Shown one piece after another: positions 5,548 to 8,142 of a stretch of DNA of 8,142 nucleotides (within the stretch, counting starts at the first letter, position 1; every line of letters starts with the position of its first letter). This DNA comes from Actinomycetes bacterium (GTDB taxonomy: Bacteria; Actinomycetota; Actinomycetes; Actinomycetales; Cellulomonadaceae), in NCBI GenBank assembly GCA_023460255.1, contig JAEWQZ010000318.1:1-8142 (forward strand). The letters run 5' to 3'. Under the pieces are notes generated by a model. That model ran no database searches and had not been told where the DNA came from. It saw only the letters and a list, made by a program, of their open reading frames with translations. The position numbers and the translations under genes were made by a program.

Positions 5548-5574
5548 CTCGGCGCCCCGCCCCTGGGCGCCGAG
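5548..5574 (-). terminator. Hairpin terminator of uraA
   Basis: CTCGGCGCCC (5548-5557) and GGGCGCCGAG (5565-5574) form a perfect 10-bp stem with a 7-nt loop, 4 nt beyond the uracil permease stop on the minus strand. With the hairpin at 5482-5532 it insulates the two convergent units. Confidence 0.6.
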
Positions 5575-5578
5575 CCTG

Positions 5579-7003
5579 TCAGTCCTTCGCCGGCTCCGGC
5601 TCGTCGACCACCGGCTCGTCGACCACCGGCTCGTCGGCGGCCGTCGTCGCCGCGGCGGTCGCGCCGAGCCCGGCCAGCTCGTCCCCGGACGGCACGGACG
5701 CCGGCGTCGCGGCCTCCCAGTGGGTGCCGCGCCACTTCGCGACGGCACGCATGCCGTGGTACATGACCAGGACGGCGCCGGTGCCGATCGCGATGCCCTT
5801 GAACTCCAGGCCACCGTCGGTGACGAACTGGAAGTCGGCGGCCGCGATGATGAGGCCGACGCCCGCCGTCGTGAGGTTGACCGGGTCGGCGAAGCTCACC
5901 TTGTTCTGCACCCAGATCCGTGCACCGAGGATGCAGATCATCCCGTACAGCACCGTGCCCGCCCCGCCGAGAACGCCCGCGGGGACCGTCGCGACGAGCG
6001 CCCCGAACTTGGGCGAGAGGCTGAGCACGAGGGCCGTGGCGGCCGCGACCCAGTAGGCGGCCGTCGAGTACACCTTGCTCGCGGCCATGACGCCGATGTT
6101 CTCCGCGTACGTCGTCGTGCCCGAGCCGCCGCCGGCACCGGCCAGCGTGGTCGCGACGCCATCGGCCAGCAGCGCGCGGCCCATGAGCCCGTCGTAGTCC
6201 TGGCCGGTCATCGCGGCCACCGACTTCACGTGCCCGACGTTCTCCGCGATGAGCACGAGGACGACGGGGATGAACAGGCCGAGGATGCTCCAGGAGAAGG
6301 TCGGGGTGTCGAAGATCGGCAGGCCGAACAGGTCGGCCTCCTCGACGCTCGGCTGGCCCGCGTTCGGCGGCGTGCTGAAGCTCACCTCGCCGCGGATCGC
6401 GGCGAACGCGTAGCCGACGGCCACGCCGACGAGGATCGACAGCCGGCCGAGGATCCCGCGGAAGAACACCGTGACGAACGCGATCGCCGCGATGGTCACG
6501 ATCGCCGTCCACGGCGACGCCTGCACGCTGCCCCACGCCGCCGGCGCGAGGTTGATGCCGATGAGGGCGACGATCGTGCCGGTGACGATCGGCGGCATGA
6601 CGACGTCGATCCAGCGCGCGCCCCACAGGTGCACGACGACGCCGACGATCGCGAGCAGGGCACCGGCGATGAGCACGCCGCCCGACGCCAGCGTGAACCC
6701 GCCGCTCGCAGTCGCCGCCGCCACCGGGGCGATGAACGCGAAGGACGAGCCCAGGTAGCTGGGCAGCCGGTTGCCCGTGATGAGCAGGAACGCCACGGTG
6801 CCGACGGCGGAGAAGAACAGCGTCGTCGAGGCGGGGAAGCCGGTGATCGCCGGCACGAGGATCGTGGCGCCGAACATGGCGACCACGTGCTGCATGCCGA
6901 TGCCGATCGTGCGCGGCCAGCTCAGGCGTTCCTCGGGGGCCACCACGCCCCCGGGCGTCACCTGCCGACCGTCGCCGTGCACCCGCCAACCGATGCTGCT
7001 CAT
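5579..7003 (-). CDS. uraA: Uracil permease, NCS2 (nucleobase:cation symporter-2) family
   Basis: The 474-residue multi-spanning protein imports uracil with protons. Its sequence follows E. coli UraA closely in key places: IGMQHVVAMFGATILVP (34-50), SSFAFIAPV (86-94), AENVGH with E254 and H258, and TTTYAENIGVMAASKVYS (297-313) with E301. E254/H258 and E301 correspond to UraA E241/H245 and E290, which contact uracil, so uracil specificity is more likely than xanthine. About 45 C-terminal residues after the last helix are low-complexity, ending in a repeated VVDEP acidic tail. The frame is open to 7192, but the preceding residues are Arg/Pro-rich. ATG 7003 has GAGGGAG (7011-7017) at the right distance and starts where homology begins. 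No pyrimidine genes are adjacent. Confidence 0.94.
   Translation of the reverse strand: MSSIGWRVHGDGRQVTPGGVVAPEERLSWPRTIGIGMQHVVAMFGATILVPAITGFPASTTLFFSAVGTVAFLLITGNRLPSYLGSSFAFIAPVAAATASGGFTLASGGVLIAGALLAIVGVVVHLWGARWIDVVMPPIVTGTIVALIGINLAPAAWGSVQASPWTAIVTIAAIAFVTVFFRGILGRLSILVGVAVGYAFAAIRGEVSFSTPPNAGQPSVEEADLFGLPIFDTPTFSWSILGLFIPVVLVLIAENVGHVKSVAAMTGQDYDGLMGRALLADGVATTLAGAGGGSGTTTYAENIGVMAASKVYSTAAYWVAAATALVLSLSPKFGALVATVPAGVLGGAGTVLYGMICILGARIWVQNKVSFADPVNLTTAGVGLIIAAADFQFVTDGGLEFKGIAIGTGAVLVMYHGMRAVAKWRGTHWEAATPASVPSGDELAGLGATAAATTAADEPVVDEPVVDEPEPAKD
5597..5636. repeat. 15-bp tandem repeat in the uraA 3' end
   Basis: CGGCTCGTCGACCAC occurs at 5597-5611 and again identically at 5612-5626, with a partial third copy to about 5636. 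In the minus frame it encodes the repeated VVDEP pentapeptide of the permease tail. Slippage could change copy number without breaking the frame. Confidence 0.8.
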
Positions 7004-7041
7004 GCCGTGACTCCCTCGGTCCGGGGGTCGCCGTCCGGTGA

Positions 7042-7061
7042 CGCTGGAGGGGGCGCCAGCG
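7042..7061 (-). promoter_or_regulatory. Hairpin in the uraA 5' leader
   Basis: CGCTGG (7042-7047) and CCAGCG (7056-7061) form a 6-bp stem with an 8-nt loop. A possible minus-strand -10 (TATCGT, 7081-7076) would place the hairpin in a leader of about 65 nt. It may be structural only or take part in pyrimidine-dependent control; neither is shown. Confidence 0.25.
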
Positions 7062-7090
7062 CGCGACCCGGACGAACGATAGCGACCCCG

Positions 7091-7110
7091 TACGCGCCAC
7101 GGAGCGCGTA
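7091..7110. promoter_or_regulatory. Inverted repeat between divergent uraA and DUF4190 gene
   Basis: TACGCGC (7091-7097) and GCGCGTA (7104-7110) are perfect 7-bp arms with a 6-nt spacer. The dyad lies in the 167-bp divergent region, directly upstream of a possible uraA -10 and before the DUF4190 gene. Its size fits a dimeric repressor site. No regulator can be named. Confidence 0.45.
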
Positions 7111-7159
7111 TGGGATGCTGATTCGCGCGTGTCGGAACGCCTGCCCACCGACCCGCCCG

Positions 7160-7167
7160 AGGAGGAG
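7160..7167 (+). promoter_or_regulatory. Strong Shine-Dalgarno deciding the DUF4190 start
   Basis: AGGAGGAG lies 3 nt before GTG at 7171, with the AGGAGG core 5 nt away. This favours 7171 over the in-frame GTG at 7129, which has no Shine-Dalgarno and would need a leaderless message. Confidence 0.65.
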
Positions 7168-7170
7168 ACA

Positions 7171-7686
7171 GTGAGCGACCAGGACCCGACACCCACCGGC
7201 TCCGGCGACGGCCCGACGTCGCCCTACGCGGCGCCCCAGGCCGACGGCTCGACGCCCGCCGCGGCGGCGTCCGGCGACCAGCCCCAGCCGTACCCCTACG
7301 GGAGCCCGGCCCAGCCGTACCCGTACGGGAGCCCGGCCCAGCCGCAGCCGTACGGGTCCGCCCCGCAGCCGTACCCGTACCCGGCGACCGCTCCGGCCTA
7401 CGGCTACGGCTACGCGCCCAGCCCGCCGACCAACCAGATGGCGGTGATCGCGCTCGTCCTCGGCATCGTCGGGCTCGTCGTGCTGCCGATCCTCGCGTCG
7501 ATCCCCGCGATCATCGTCGGCCACATGGCGCGCAAGCAGATCCGCGAGCGTGGCGAGGGCGGCGACGGCATGGCCCTCGCCGGCGTCATCACCGGGTACA
7601 TCGGCGCGGTGGGGTACACCCTGATCTTCCTGCTCATCCTGCTGCCGTTCTTCATCCTCGCGGCCGGCACAGCGGCCGGCGCCTGA
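7171..7686 (+). CDS. DUF4190 domain-containing membrane protein
   Basis: The 171-residue product starts with a disordered stretch rich in Pro, Tyr, Gln and Gly (roughly residues 1-88), including PYPYGSPAQ repeats. It ends in a DUF4190-type domain: one helix NQMAVIALVLGIVGLVVLPI, a short second hydrophobic stretch, the conserved IIVGHMARKQIRERGEGGDG loop, and a final helix from AGVITGYIGA onward. The pattern of a GH-A-K-I-R loop followed by G-ALAG-I-GYIG is diagnostic of the family. Function is unknown; such proteins are common in actinobacterial membranes, and the Pro-rich part should face the cytoplasm or wall as a protein-binding tail. An upstream in-frame GTG (7129) would add 14 residues. 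The next gene starts 8 nt after the stop. Confidence 0.87.
   Translation: MSDQDPTPTGSGDGPTSPYAAPQADGSTPAAAASGDQPQPYPYGSPAQPYPYGSPAQPQPYGSAPQPYPYPATAPAYGYGYAPSPPTNQMAVIALVLGIVGLVVLPILASIPAIIVGHMARKQIRERGEGGDGMALAGVITGYIGAVGYTLIFLLILLPFFILAAGTAAGA
7285..7365. repeat. 27-bp coding tandem repeat
   Basis: Two copies (7285-7311 and 7312-7338) differ at one base and encode QPYPYGSPA. A degenerate third copy follows to about 7365, then further PYPYP-type units. The in-frame length means copy changes would only lengthen or shorten the Pro/Tyr-rich region. Confidence 0.85.
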
Positions 7687-7694
7687 CGCCCCCC

Positions 7695-8142
7695 GTGCTG
7701 GGGGCGACCCGGTCGCGGGCCGCGCTGTGGGCGGCGTTCGCCGTCGTCCACGCGGGTCTGGCGTTCCTGGGGATCGTCGTCGCGCCCGCGTCGTCGTTCG
7801 CGGACGTCGACCTCTACCGCTGGTGGATGCACCTCGGGCTCGACTACGCCGCCTGGCCGGTGCTCGACGGCCCGTGGGTGTACCCCGCGGGGGCGCTGGT
7901 GCCGATGGTCCTGCCGGGCCTGGCGGGGACGACGTCGAGCGTGGGCTACGCCCTCGCCTGGTGCGCCCTGGTGACGGTGCTCGACGCCGCGGCGACGGCC
8001 GCGCTGCTCGGCCCACGCCGGCCCGACGAGGAGCGCCGCTCCCCCGCGGGTGCGTGGTGGTGGCTGGCGTTCCTCGCCCTGCTGGGGCCGGTCGCCCTCG
8101 GCCGGCTCGACTCGGTCGTCACGCCGCTGATGGTCCTGGCCC
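7695..8142 (+). CDS. Probable GT87/DUF2029 membrane glycosyltransferase, 3' end outside window
   Basis: An open frame runs from GTG 7695 to the window end (149 codons, no stop). The product is strongly hydrophobic. It has a first helix at about 9-32, then a loop with DVDLYRWWMHLGL, DGPWVYPAGALVPMVLPGL, another helix (about 83-104), a cytoplasmic RRPDEERR turn, a further helix, and LGRLDSVVTPLMVLA at the edge. An early acidic loop followed by WxYPxxALxP and a later G-R-x-D helix resembles the GT87 (GT-C fold) polyprenyl-phosphate mannosyltransferase-like family (DUF2029). Such enzymes transfer sugars outside the membrane onto lipids or wall glycans. The acceptor is unknown and the catalytic region is only partly visible. 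The start is uncertain because no Shine-Dalgarno is seen. The 8-nt gap suggests it is cotranscribed with the DUF4190 gene. Confidence 0.75.
   Translation, partial: MLGATRSRAALWAAFAVVHAGLAFLGIVVAPASSFADVDLYRWWMHLGLDYAAWPVLDGPWVYPAGALVPMVLPGLAGTTSSVGYALAWCALVTVLDAAATAALLGPRRPDEERRSPAGAWWWLAFLALLGPVALGRLDSVVTPLMVLA

Noticed and set aside
7004..7192. A 63-residue N-terminal extension of the uracil permease
   Set aside because: The extension is Arg/Pro-rich, not typical of NCS2 proteins, and crosses the divergent promoter region. ATG 7003 has a good Shine-Dalgarno sequence.
5286..7196. A 636-codon minus-strand open frame overlapping uraA in another frame
   Set aside because: It is mostly Arg/His/Gly with no hydrophobic pattern, while the other minus frame gives a full NCS2 transporter.
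7285..7400. A CRISPR-like array suggested by 27-bp repeats
   Set aside because: The repeats are contiguous without spacers, in frame, and encode a Pro/Tyr-rich protein segment.

Overview
The window is very GC-rich, with G/C at nearly every third codon position, frequent GTG starts, short intergenic gaps and two promoters that look leaderless. This suggests a high-GC actinomycete. The gene families and style (GntK, a DUF302/thioredoxin pair, an LCP-type C-terminal domain protein, a DUF4190 membrane protein) would fit a Cellulomonas-like member of the Micrococcales. That placement is inferred from composition and gene content, not from a marker gene. I see no rRNA, tRNA, insertion sequence, phage gene or CRISPR array. 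The window looks like ordinary chromosome.

Layout. (1) 1-452, minus: 3' truncated membrane protein of unknown function, divergent across only 44 bp from (2) 497-1117, plus: a single-pass membrane-anchored protein of unknown function. (3) 1217-1786, minus: flavodoxin-domain protein, separated by a 241-bp divergent region carrying a DosR/DevR-like box from (4) 2028-2837, plus: LLM-class flavin-dependent oxidoreductase. (5) 2973-3377 and 3390-3797, plus: a thioredoxin with a histidine-rich tail followed by a DUF302 protein, a two-gene operon behind an 18-bp dyad of the CsoR/CstR operator type. (6) 3852-4385, minus: gluconokinase. (7) 4497-4799 and 4796-5467, plus: a small conserved actinobacterial protein (of the type often labelled 'VapB family antitoxin') overlapping by 4 nt a membrane-anchored LytR_C-domain protein. 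(8) 5579-7003, minus: UraA-type uracil permease, convergent with the previous pair over a region holding two strong hairpins. (9) 7171-7686 and 7695-8142 (open at the window end), plus: a DUF4190 membrane protein with Pro/Tyr/Gln repeats, then a probable GT87/DUF2029 membrane glycosyltransferase.

Two regulatory stories stand out. The region 1787-2934 contains two recognisable stress-type operators: a DosR-like hypoxia/redox box between flavin/redox genes, and a metal/persulfide-sensing CsoR-family operator in front of a redox pair whose thioredoxin carries a possible metal-binding tail. Neither regulator is encoded in the window. The other genes are housekeeping (gluconate phosphorylation, uracil uptake) or envelope-related. 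Nothing here is a clearly new system. The best leads are the operator/thioredoxin-His/DUF302 unit and the coupled pair at 4497-5467.
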